This document shows positions 1-8,237 of a stretch of DNA of 41,640 bases, in pieces. Under the pieces are notes generated by a model. It saw only the letters and a list, made by a program, of their open reading frames with translations, ran no database searches and was not told the origin of the DNA. Positions within the stretch are counted from its first letter, which is position 1. Each line of letters opens with the position of its first letter. Made by a program: the position numbers and the translations under genes. Source of the stretch: Rhodothermus sp. (GTDB lineage Bacteria; Bacteroidota; Rhodothermia; Rhodothermales; Rhodothermaceae); contig JALSJJ010000081.1 in the NCBI GenBank assembly GCA_026989375.1, positions 35,001 to 76,640 of the forward strand, in the 5' to 3' direction.

Positions 1-1
1 G

Positions 2-748
2 CGAAACCCCTTCCTGTGGAGAGGGTTGGCCGGGTTACTCATGCTGGCATTTCTGCTATATCTGCTGGTGGACCGCTGGCTCATGCCCACCTACACGCGA
101 CACGGCGTCGTGCAGTACGTACCCGACGTACGCCAGCTCCCCTTTGATCAGGCCGCCCGGATCCTTGAAGCCCAAGGACTGCAGGCGGCCCGTGTGCCTG
201 CTCGCCGCTTCCGCCCAGACCTGCCTGTCGAGATCGTACTCGACCAGACACCCCCGCCCCAAGCCGCGGTCAAACCCGGCCGACGTATTTACCTGACCGT
301 CAACGCCGGCCGCAATCCCCTGGTTACAGTCCCCTCCGTCATCGGCATGTCTCTCCGCGAAGCGGTCAATCGCCTGACCGCATTGGGGCTCCGGGCCGAC
401 GACCTGCGCCCGGACACGATCCCTTCGCCCTACGCCCGCACCGTTACCCGACAGCATCCCGCCCCGGGCGACTCGGTAGTCGAAGGCAGTCGGGTAACTC
501 TCTGGTACAGCACCGGCTTAGGGGAACGTTACGTGACGGTACCAGACGTAACGGGCCTCACCGTAGCAGAAGCACAACGCATCCTCCTGGCCCATCGGTT
601 GCGTGCTGTCGTCGTCGAACCCCGAGAATCAACCGAAACAACCAGCAACACCACACGCCTTGTCGTCCGACAGAGCCGAGCGCCCGGCTCTCAGGTCCGT
701 GAAGGATTTGAAATCCGACTCTTTGTGGCTCCGCCTGATACCTTATAA
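2..748 (+). CDS. PASTA-domain membrane protein (5' end probably outside the window)
   Basis: One TM helix followed by three PASTA-like repeats (VPDVRQL..., VPSVIGMSLREAVNRL..., VPDVTGLTVAEAQRIL...). The frame is open upstream of the TTG at 26 to the window edge. Confidence 0.8.
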   Translation, partial: RNPFLWRGLAGLLMLAFLLYLLVDRWLMPTYTRHGVVQYVPDVRQLPFDQAARILEAQGLQAARVPARRFRPDLPVEIVLDQTPPPQAAVKPGRRIYLTVNAGRNPLVTVPSVIGMSLREAVNRLTALGLRADDLRPDTIPSPYARTVTRQHPAPGDSVVEGSRVTLWYSTGLGERYVTVPDVTGLTVAEAQRILLAHRLRAVVVEPRESTETTSNTTRLVVRQSRAPGSQVREGFEIRLFVAPPDTL

Positions 749-758
749 TTAAGAAAGG

Positions 759-1280
759 CTATGTCTCCTCTACGTAGACAGCCAGCCCTTCGTCCGGAGC
801 CACTACAATCCGCTCCTGATACTTGGTCGGAACCGTCCGGCCAATATAATCAGCCCGAATTGGAAACTCACGATGTCCTCGATCAATCAACACAGCCAAT
901 TGAACGCTTCGAGGACGTCCCCAGCGCAACAAGGCATCCAGTGCTGCCCGAACCGTACGCCCGGTGAAGAGCACATCATCTACCAGCACAATGTGCTGAT
1001 CGGTAATTGTATCCACGTGCACCTGTGAACCATCTTCAACCGGAATGCCCATAGCCCGATCATCTCGATAAGGACGCACGTCCAGCGCATTTACCGGGAA
1101 CGGCCGTTGCTCAATCTGCGCCAGCCGGCTGCTCAGCGCCTCCGCTACCGCTACGCCCTTTCGTAAAATGCCAAACACAGCCAGCCCCGCGCCCCCACGA
1201 TTACGCTCCAGCACTTCGAAGGCCATACGGTCCAGCATCCGGGCTACCTGCTCCGACGTCAGGATACGAATACGCCTCAT
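759..1280 (-). CDS. pyrR: Bifunctional pyr operon regulator / uracil phosphoribosyltransferase PyrR
   Basis: PRPP-binding loop IVLVDDVLFTGRTVRAALDAL and a PyrR-like N-terminus (LTSEQVARMLDRMAFEVLERN). Confidence 0.9.
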   Translation of the reverse strand: MRRIRILTSEQVARMLDRMAFEVLERNRGGAGLAVFGILRKGVAVAEALSSRLAQIEQRPFPVNALDVRPYRDDRAMGIPVEDGSQVHVDTITDQHIVLVDDVLFTGRTVRAALDALLRWGRPRSVQLAVLIDRGHREFPIRADYIGRTVPTKYQERIVVAPDEGLAVYVEET

Positions 1281-1681
1281 CGCTGAAACATCGCCTTAAT
1301 GCTCCCCCAGGTACGCCGAACGGCTGTAGGCGTGTAATTGATGGCCTGCTCTGCCAACTGTTGCGCCGTCCCATCCAGATAGATGACCCAGAGCTGATAA
1401 GCCACCTCATCAGCCGACTGCTTATAAACCTGCCGATCTACGTAACGGTAAAGCTTGCCACTGCCCTGCGGCGCTATCTGCGCTACCAGTACGTACTGCC
1501 CTTTGCTGGCAGGCGTACGCCGCCGCAACTCGTACCGCTGCACGCCCTCCTCCCGGTTGGCCTGCCAGGTGATCACCAGATCGTTTTCTTTAACGGCTAC
1601 CTTGAAAAAATCCAGCTCAACCCCCACTAAAAGCCCCCAGCTCCCCAGCCATATCACAAGTAGCGCTCCTAACCCACCCAT
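1277..1681 (-). CDS. Hypothetical protein, signal-anchor plus fibronectin-III-like region
   Basis: 134-aa ORF overlapping the pyrR start by 4 nt; hydrophobic N-terminus; ITWQANREEGVQRYELRRR resembles an FN3 strand pattern. Confidence 0.6.
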   Translation of the reverse strand: MGGLGALLVIWLGSWGLLVGVELDFFKVAVKENDLVITWQANREEGVQRYELRRRTPASKGQYVLVAQIAPQGSGKLYRYVDRQVYKQSADEVAYQLWVIYLDGTAQQLAEQAINYTPTAVRRTWGSIKAMFQR

Positions 1682-1865
1682 AAATCGCCGACAGCTTCTA
1701 CCTCATGTTCTTGTAAAGAAACAGCATTCGCAGCGCGAAGTCAAAGGAGAAAAAGCAAACTTTACGGCTTTTTCCTGCGCCATTGCTCCCAAAATAATGC
1801 CAACGCGCATGCTGAGCGAACCGGCTTCTGCTTGAGCCTGAAACCGCGTCGGTGTGCAAGACCGT

Positions 1866-2090
1866 TCACCTAAAGCCTGCAATTGGTAACCATCGCTTTA
1901 GCATCCCTGCCTCCTGCAATCGAGCTGTTTGCGCTCCCAGCGTTGATAGCCCAACCTGCTCGGCCGCTTCCCAAAAACGAGGCCCCTAATGCACGCAGGA
2001 AACCTAATACGCCACTAAGACACGAGGCCTCCCACGATCGTCAAGGGCAATTGTGAGCGGCTGCTCGTTAATCTGCCCGCCGGGCATCAT
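1866..2090 (-). pseudogene. Possible decayed coding relic, MMPGGQINEQPLTIALDDRGRPRVLVAY*VSCVH*GPRFWEAAEQVGLSTLGAQTARLQEAGMLKRWLPIAGFR*
   Basis: Single reading frame with coding-like composition interrupted by two TAG codons, in an otherwise empty 0.45-kb gap. Confidence 0.35.
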
Positions 2091-2098
2091 ATGATGCC
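2083..2098. promoter_or_regulatory. Perfect 16-bp palindrome GGCATCATATGATGCC
   Basis: Self-complementary sequence about 95 bp upstream of the first gene of the heme-copper operon. Confidence 0.5.
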
Positions 2099-2133
2099 AA
2101 GTGTGAAAAATTGGTTTTTATGACAAATTAGGA

Positions 2134-2147
2134 TTGATTAGTATTAA
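2134..2147 (+). promoter_or_regulatory. CRP/FNR-family-like box TTGAT-TAGT-ATTAA
   Basis: 9 of 10 match to TTGATnnnnATCAA, ending 47 bp upstream of the ATG at 2194. Confidence 0.45.
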
Positions 2148-2193
2148 ATACGATTTATCTTATTCATGGCAATCATTGAAAACCGCAAGAGCC

Positions 2194-2352
2194 ATGGAGA
2201 CGCGCTCACCACAATCGACGCCCTGGCTACAGCAGCTCTACGATAATCCTTGGCTGCTGGCCGGGGCTGCCATCGTGTTTTTTGTGCTTTCCTACATCGT
2301 CTGGGGAGTGATCGATCTGCTCACTATCCCAACAGGAGGGACAACGCCATGA
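2194..2352 (+). CDS. Small single-TM subunit of B-type heme-copper oxidoreductase (subunit IIa-like)
   Basis: 52-aa protein with one TM helix (WLLAGAAIVFFVLSYIVWGVIDLL), ATGA overlap with the subunit II gene. The ATG at 2194 is preferred over the TTG at 2134. Confidence 0.7.
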   Translation: METRSPQSTPWLQQLYDNPWLLAGAAIVFFVLSYIVWGVIDLLTIPTGGTTP

Positions 2353-2888
2353 GCTCGCCGCTAAAACCCCTGGAAGGAAATTGGTGGGCCATTCCCACCA
2401 GTCGGCACGAAAAAATCTGGGTCTGGATCAGCGTGGTATGGGGCCTGATTCTTTTTGGGTGGATGGTCGGATGGAGCTTTTTCGGTGCGCAGAACCAGCA
2501 TGGCCCTACCTACCGCATTGAGCCGGCTGCCTATCGGGCCAAGCTTGCCGCTTATCGCGAAGCCAGCACGGTAACCGAACAGGGCCTGCGCCCTGCCGGT
2601 GAGGATGTATATATCGCGGCCATGCGGTACGGCTTCGACGGCCTGCCGGTGATCCTGAAGGCCGGCAAAACGTATCGGCTGCACCTGACCAGTTACGATG
2701 TGCAGCATGGGCTTTCCATTCGGCCTGAGCACGCGCTCAGTAAGCAGGTCACGTTCCAGTTGCTGCCCGGTTATGAGTGGGTGATCCCTATGCGTTTCGA
2801 TGAGCCGGGCGTCTATCACGTGGTCTGCAACGAATTCTGCGGCATCGGGCATCGCACCATGCACGGAATCTTTATCGTGGAGGAATAA
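2349..2888 (+). CDS. Heme-copper oxidoreductase subunit II (ba3-like, CuA-containing)
   Basis: N-terminal TM helix and complete CuA ligand set: DVQHGL plus CNEFCGIGHRTM. Confidence 0.9.
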   Translation: MSSPLKPLEGNWWAIPTSRHEKIWVWISVVWGLILFGWMVGWSFFGAQNQHGPTYRIEPAAYRAKLAAYREASTVTEQGLRPAGEDVYIAAMRYGFDGLPVILKAGKTYRLHLTSYDVQHGLSIRPEHALSKQVTFQLLPGYEWVIPMRFDEPGVYHVVCNEFCGIGHRTMHGIFIVEE

Positions 2889-2891
2889 GCT

Positions 2892-4604
2892 ATGGCTGGC
2901 CTGTTACTTTCGGGAACCTATGATGCTGAAGGCTTCCGGACGTGCTCGGTCACGGGCCTTCGCATTCACCGGGACGTGGAGCGCTACGTGAAGCTGTTTG
3001 CCCTAACGGCTGTCGTGGCGCTGTTGATTGGCGGCATCTCGGCCATCTTTGTGGCGCTCACGCGCTGGGAGGTGATCGGTCTGGCCGACCCACCGGCCTT
3101 TTACAAGTGGCTTAGCATCCATGCCTGGAATCTGTTGATTTTCTGGATGGTCTTCATGGAGGTGGCTATCCTGTACATTGGCGGGCCTTTGGTGCTGGGT
3201 CGGCCACTTCCAACGCCCAAGCTGGCCGGTATTGGCTACTTGCTCATGTTGGTAGCGGCGCTGATGATCAATCATGCCATTGCCACCACCGAAGCCCCCG
3301 ACAGCGCGCCGCTGCTAACCTCTTACGCCCCGCTGCCCTCACCGCCCCTGTTTTATCTCGGGGTGATTCTGTTTATCCTGGGCGTTATCATTGCGGCGCT
3401 GCCCTTTTTTATCACGATCTGGCAGGAGAAGCAGGAATATCCCCATCGGACGCTTCCGCTGGTCAGCTTCGGAGCGTTCATTACGTCAATTATCGCACTG
3501 GAAGCTCTGCTTGGTGGGTTGATCACCTATATTCCCACCTTCCTCTGGCGCATCGGGGTCGTGGAGCACATTGATGCGGCCTGGTACCGACAGATGTACT
3601 GGATTATCGGTCATGGAAGCCAGCAGATTAATCTGGCGGCCATGATCACGGTCTGGTACTTCCTGACGCACGTCGTGGGCGGCGCCGAGGTGGTCAGCGA
3701 GAAGCTATCGCGGACGGCTTTTATTCTGTATCTGTTCTTCATCAACATGGGCGCTGCTCATCATCTGCTGGCCGATCCGGGCGTCCACATGAGCTGGAAG
3801 CACTGGAACACTTCGTATGCTGTCTATGGCGCCGTACTGGCCAGCATGATTCACGCCTTTGCCATCCCGGCCGGCCTGGAAGCGGGGCGCCGCAAGCGCG
3901 GATTCGGACGTCAGGGACTCTTTGGCTGGCTCTGGTCAGCGCCCTGGGGCAATCCGGTCTTCTCCGCCACCGTGCTGGGCATCATCATGTTTGGTTTTAT
4001 CGGCGGTATTTCGGGTGTGGTCATGGGACAAACGCAGCTAAACCTGACCTGGCACAACACGCTGGGCGTGCCCGGCCATTTCCATGGAACTGTCGTGCTG
4101 GGGACCACGCTGACCTTCATGGCGCTTGTGTACTTTGCCCTGCCGGTCCTGTTTAATCGGGATCTGGCCTTCAAGCCGCTGGCCCGCATCCAGCCCTATT
4201 TCTACGCCGTCGCTATGGGGCTGGCCACGATTATGATGATCTATCTGGGCGTGCTTTATGGCGTGCCCAGGCGGCATCCGTCGGTAATGAGCTTTCCAGG
4301 AACGGACTTCAGCTTCGCTGCGGCCTCGCCCTTGTTTGCCATCTTCGGAGTGGCGGCCATCCTGGCCCTCATCGCTGGCGCCAGCTTTCTGCTGGTGGCT
4401 GTGGGATCGCTGCTTTTCGGAAAGCGGATTGACAACCCGGCCCTCGTAATGCCCCTGTTAATTTCCGGCGGAAGCGATGACCAGCCAGTTCATACGTACT
4501 CGATGCAGGGTACGCTTACGTTAACGCTCATTTTCCTGGCTGTCTTTGCCGTCATCTACATCGTCAACTGGTACCTGCTGGGTCGTCTGTGGGCTATCGG
4601 CTAA
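2892..4604 (+). CDS. B-family heme-copper oxidoreductase subunit I; probable NO reductase (eNOR-like) because the active-site Tyr is Gln
   Basis: Multi-TM protein with HH pair (AAHHLLADPG), GHFHGTVV heme ligands and ba3-like LLTSYAPLPSPPLFYLG; GHGSQQ where ba3 oxidases have GHPIVY. Confidence 0.9.
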   Translation: MAGLLLSGTYDAEGFRTCSVTGLRIHRDVERYVKLFALTAVVALLIGGISAIFVALTRWEVIGLADPPAFYKWLSIHAWNLLIFWMVFMEVAILYIGGPLVLGRPLPTPKLAGIGYLLMLVAALMINHAIATTEAPDSAPLLTSYAPLPSPPLFYLGVILFILGVIIAALPFFITIWQEKQEYPHRTLPLVSFGAFITSIIALEALLGGLITYIPTFLWRIGVVEHIDAAWYRQMYWIIGHGSQQINLAAMITVWYFLTHVVGGAEVVSEKLSRTAFILYLFFINMGAAHHLLADPGVHMSWKHWNTSYAVYGAVLASMIHAFAIPAGLEAGRRKRGFGRQGLFGWLWSAPWGNPVFSATVLGIIMFGFIGGISGVVMGQTQLNLTWHNTLGVPGHFHGTVVLGTTLTFMALVYFALPVLFNRDLAFKPLARIQPYFYAVAMGLATIMMIYLGVLYGVPRRHPSVMSFPGTDFSFAAASPLFAIFGVAAILALIAGASFLLVAVGSLLFGKRIDNPALVMPLLISGGSDDQPVHTYSMQGTLTLTLIFLAVFAVIYIVNWYLLGRLWAIG

Positions 4605-4624
4605 AAGCTTGTCGGGAGATAGGC

Positions 4625-5395
4625 ATGAAGGAGCAGACGCTGCGCGCTCACTTCCGTAACGGGGCGGCCGAGTCCTCGTCTATCCTGCCGGCAGGATGGC
4701 GGGGGCTCGGCCGGGGGCAGCGGCTCTGGCGCTTCATCAAAAGCATCTACTACGCCAGCAGTCCAGGCTGGCAATTACTCAAAAGCGGCGCCCTGTTCTT
4801 CTTTGGCTTTTTCTGCTGGGCGGTGGGGAACCTGCTGCGTTCGTATCTGCCCGGCATCTACTGGCCCAACCTGCTGATCAGCTACGGCGCGCTGCTTTTC
4901 TGGTTTGGGCCACTGACGCATCTGGTCTTTGTGCCCCGTCTGATTCCCTGGCTGCGTCGGCAGCGCCAGCATCGTCTCCTTCACTGGCTGGGCGGTCACT
5001 TTACCGTGGCGTTGTTTACCTTGTTTTTTACCGGGGTGGTGCTGCTCAGTCTGGATCCACCAGACTTTTTGGTGCTGGACGTTGAGGGACGCCTGCACCC
5101 CACGGCATCGGTTCAGGCCACTGCAGAACCTGCGGCACAACTGCCGGACCTGAATTGTCAGCGTACAGAGGGGCAGATCACCTGCATGCTGACGCACGTA
5201 CCGGACGCTGTCGTACGCATTGAGGTAACTTCGGGAACCCACCGGCTGCTGCAACTCGAACGACCGACCGTCTCCTTTACGCTTTTGGAACAAGATCTGG
5301 CCGAGGTGCTGGGGCAACGTGAGTTTCGCGTGACGCTCTATGACAGCCGGGGACGCCTACTACGCGAGTTTGTACGCACTACCGCGTTTCTCTAA
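4625..5395 (+). CDS. Conserved membrane protein of the heme-copper operon, several TM helices plus C-terminal soluble domain
   Basis: Starts 20 bp after subunit I, same strand; hydrophobic segments SGALFFFGFFCWAVGNLL, LLISYGALLFWFGPLTHLVF, FTVALFTLFFTGVVLL. Confidence 0.75.
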   Translation: MKEQTLRAHFRNGAAESSSILPAGWRGLGRGQRLWRFIKSIYYASSPGWQLLKSGALFFFGFFCWAVGNLLRSYLPGIYWPNLLISYGALLFWFGPLTHLVFVPRLIPWLRRQRQHRLLHWLGGHFTVALFTLFFTGVVLLSLDPPDFLVLDVEGRLHPTASVQATAEPAAQLPDLNCQRTEGQITCMLTHVPDAVVRIEVTSGTHRLLQLERPTVSFTLLEQDLAEVLGQREFRVTLYDSRGRLLREFVRTTAFL

Positions 5396-5414
5396 GGCGA
5401 AAGGAAGGCCCTCC

Positions 5415-5945
5415 TCAGCCCGATTTCTCACCACTGTCCTGAAAGGCCACTTTGGAGACCGGCGTGCGAACCTCTCGACTGGCAGGCGGACGGTTCGGGC
5501 AATTCTCACGTCGGCAGTGGCCATAGAAATTCAGGGAATGGTGGTGGATGTCAAACTGATAGATGTCCGCCACCATTTCCTGAATGCTCTGGATGCGTGG
5601 ATCGCAGAACTCGAATAGCTCCCCACAATCCAGACAGATAAGGTGGTCGTGTTGCCAGTAGCTGTAGGCCCGTTCGTACTTGGCCTGATTGCCGCCAAAC
5701 TGGTGCTTGACCACCAGATCGCATTCAAGAAGTAATTCCAGGGTGTTATAAACTGTAGCCCGACTTACCCGGGCTCCTTTCTGCTGGAGTCGCAGATACA
5801 GCTCGTCGGCATCCACGTGATCACTCGTTGAATAGATCTCTTCGAGCACAGCAAACCGTTCCGGTGTCTGTCGCTGTCCACGCTGCTTCAGAAACGCCCG
5901 GAAGATATTCTTGACCTCTTCGAGCTGTTGCGGAGAAACCGACAT
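5415..5945 (-). CDS. fur: Fur-family ferric uptake regulator
   Basis: RVSRATVYNTLELLLECDLV winged helix, HDHLICLDCGELFEFCD metal site, second Cys pair CRRENC. Confidence 0.88.
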   Translation of the reverse strand: MSVSPQQLEEVKNIFRAFLKQRGQRQTPERFAVLEEIYSTSDHVDADELYLRLQQKGARVSRATVYNTLELLLECDLVVKHQFGGNQAKYERAYSYWQHDHLICLDCGELFEFCDPRIQSIQEMVADIYQFDIHHHSLNFYGHCRRENCPNRPPASREVRTPVSKVAFQDSGEKSG

Positions 5946-5966
5946 GATTCGTGGTGCTTCAGATGC

Positions 5967-6623
5967 TCAATGTCTGGAAGAAGAACCGCTGCCTGAAGAG
6001 TGGGTTCCGCCGTGCTGGAGGAGTCGTTGCACATCTGTCCATATCGTTTCATGAATCGTCTCGATACGCGCCGTGGCGTCCAGCCGCAGAATGCGTTCGG
6101 GTTCTTCGGCAGCCAGGCGCGCATACGTAGCACGCACGCGCTCAAAAAAGGCAGCATCCGCTTGCTCCATACGATCCAGATTGGTGGTGCGACGACGGCG
6201 ATTCAGGGCTATCTCAAGCGGAACATCCAGCCAGTAAGTGCGATGGGGGGTGAATCCTGCCGTCACCCGCAGGTTAAAGTCCCGGAGCCAGTCCAGCTCG
6301 GCTACCTGGCGTCCACCCCCCTGGTAGGCCGTCGTAGAGTCATAGAATCGGTCGCACAGGACAATATAGCCGCCTTGCAGGGCAGGACGGATGCGTTGCA
6401 CTACCAACTGGCGACGGGCCGCGGAAAACAACAACAATTCAGCAAAAGGATCAACGTCCAATGCCGGATCAAGCAGTAACTGACGAATATGTTCGGACAG
6501 CTCTGTACCGCCTGGTTCGCGTACTAACAGCGTACGATAACCGGCAGCTTCTAACCGTTCAGCTAACAGACGCGCCTGGGTGCTTTTGCCACACCCATCA
6601 ATTCCTTCGAAGCTGATCAGCAT
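5967..6623 (-). CDS. tmk: Thymidylate kinase
   Basis: MLISFEGIDGCGKSTQARLLAERL P-loop, DRFYDSTTAYQGGGR. The internal Met at 6623 is preferred over the ORF start at 6704. Confidence 0.93.
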   Translation of the reverse strand: MLISFEGIDGCGKSTQARLLAERLEAAGYRTLLVREPGGTELSEHIRQLLLDPALDVDPFAELLLFSAARRQLVVQRIRPALQGGYIVLCDRFYDSTTAYQGGGRQVAELDWLRDFNLRVTAGFTPHRTYWLDVPLEIALNRRRRTTNLDRMEQADAAFFERVRATYARLAAEEPERILRLDATARIETIHETIWTDVQRLLQHGGTHSSGSGSSSRH

Positions 6624-6771
6624 AGGCTTAGCTTCCGCAGTTTTTCTGACGATATTAAAGACCGCAGCAGACCCGCTCGAAGTTCTTGCAAATTGTTGTG
6701 TCACCTGTTAAACTGAAGAGCAAGGCGCATGGTGCGTGAACATTTTCGGGCGGTCTGCTTTAATAGGTTGG

Positions 6772-6797
6772 CCGGGATGCTACAGAGAAGATCCCGG
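6772..6797 (+). promoter_or_regulatory. Possible 5'-UTR hairpin CCGGGAT-N12-ATCCCGG
   Basis: 7-bp perfect inverted repeat 27 bp upstream of the TPR gene ATG. Confidence 0.3.
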
Positions 6798-6824
6798 AAG
6801 ATCGACTGAAAGCCTTCGGCGCCT

Positions 6825-8222
6825 ATGAGCTTCTTCGATTTTGGTTTCGACGATGCCGATGACGCACTGGACCCCAGCCACATCGAACAACTGGTGGCAG
6901 CTTACGAAGCGCAGGGGGCCTCGGCATATTTCGATTCGGACGCGCTGGAAGAAATTGCCACGTACTATTACGAGCACGGCCGTTTTGAAGAAGCACTGGG
7001 CGTGATCGACCGTCTGCTGACGCTGCACCCTACCGCATCAGATGCCTGGATGCGTCGGGGAATCTTGCTCAGTCACCTGGGCCAGCATGAAGAGGCACTG
7101 GAAGCCTACGAGCGTGCGCTGACGCTGAATCCCACCGACTCGGAAACGCTCGTCAACCTGGGCATTACGCTGGATAATCTGGGACGCTTCGAGGAAGCGC
7201 TGAAAGCCTACGAGCGCGCGCTCCAGATCGATCCGCTGAACGACGAGATCTTTTACAACCGAGGAATCACCCTGGAGCGTATGGGCCGTCTTGAGGAGGC
7301 GGTCGAAGCGCTGGAAGAGGCTGCACGGCTCAACCCCGATCATCCCGAGGTCTGGTATGAACTGGGCTATTGTTACGATCGGTTAGGGGATGACGAACGC
7401 AGCCTGGCCTGTTACGACCGTCACCTGGAGCTGGACCCCTATTCGGCCGATGCGTGGTACAATCGAGGGATCGTGCTTAACCGCATGGGGCGTTACCGTG
7501 AGGCCGTCGAGTCATACGATTATGCCATTGCCATTCAGGATGACTTCGGGTCAGCCTACTATAACCGGGGCAATGCCTTGACGAACCTGGGCGACCTGCG
7601 GGGCGCCATTGAAAGCTATCAGCAAGTGCTGAAAATTGAGGGCGGAGACCCAGCCACCTTCTACAACATCGCCCTGGCCTACGAAGAGCTGCAGGAATAT
7701 GAAGCGGCCATCCGCTACTTCCAGCACGCACTCGAAGAAGATCCGACCTATGCTGAAGCCTGGTATGGTCTGGGGTATTGCTACGATGCCCTGGAGCGCT
7801 TCGAGGAGGCGGTTGCCTGCATGGAACGCGCTGTCGCGCTGAAGCCAGAGACCAGTGAATTTTGGTACGCTAAAGCAGACTGCGAATACAATGCCCGTCG
7901 CTTGCAGGATGCCCTCCAGTCCTACCGTCGCGTGATTGAATTGGATCCGCAAAACCGTGATGCGTGGCTGGACTATGCCGAGACGCTACTCGAGGCGGGT
8001 TATGCCGAAGAGGCGCTGGCGGCTTATCGTAAGGCGTTGACGCTTAACCCAGATGCCCGCGCCTACATCCGTCAGGCTCGGGCCCTGCTGGCCCTGGGAC
8101 GTTCCGAGGAGGGGCTCCGCTCCCTGAAAATGGCGCTCCGGTTGGATCCGTCGGCGCAGGATGAGCTTCCGGATCTATACCGGGATGCCTCCATTCGGCG
8201 GCAGCTCGGCCTGGATGGTTAA
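6825..8222 (+). CDS. Tetratricopeptide repeat protein
   Basis: About ten tandem TPR units (EALEAYERALTLNPTDSETLVNLGITLDNLGRFEEALKAYERALQIDP...). Confidence 0.95.
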   Translation: MSFFDFGFDDADDALDPSHIEQLVAAYEAQGASAYFDSDALEEIATYYYEHGRFEEALGVIDRLLTLHPTASDAWMRRGILLSHLGQHEEALEAYERALTLNPTDSETLVNLGITLDNLGRFEEALKAYERALQIDPLNDEIFYNRGITLERMGRLEEAVEALEEAARLNPDHPEVWYELGYCYDRLGDDERSLACYDRHLELDPYSADAWYNRGIVLNRMGRYREAVESYDYAIAIQDDFGSAYYNRGNALTNLGDLRGAIESYQQVLKIEGGDPATFYNIALAYEELQEYEAAIRYFQHALEEDPTYAEAWYGLGYCYDALERFEEAVACMERAVALKPETSEFWYAKADCEYNARRLQDALQSYRRVIELDPQNRDAWLDYAETLLEAGYAEEALAAYRKALTLNPDARAYIRQARALLALGRSEEGLRSLKMALRLDPSAQDELPDLYRDASIRRQLGLDG

Positions 8223-8237
8223 GTTCCGCCCGGTCGC

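Noticed and set aside
1682-2193. tRNA, small RNA or insertion sequence in the largest intergenic gap
   Set aside because: No cloverleaf/T-loop signature, no flanking terminal repeats; only the possible coding relic and palindromes stand out.
4775-5317. 180-aa minus-strand ORF
   Set aside because: Antisense to the operon membrane protein; Gln/Lys-rich without domain signal.
6825-8222. Periodic similarity in this region as DNA tandem repeats
   Set aside because: It is explained by TPR protein repeats; the nucleotide sequence is diverged between units.
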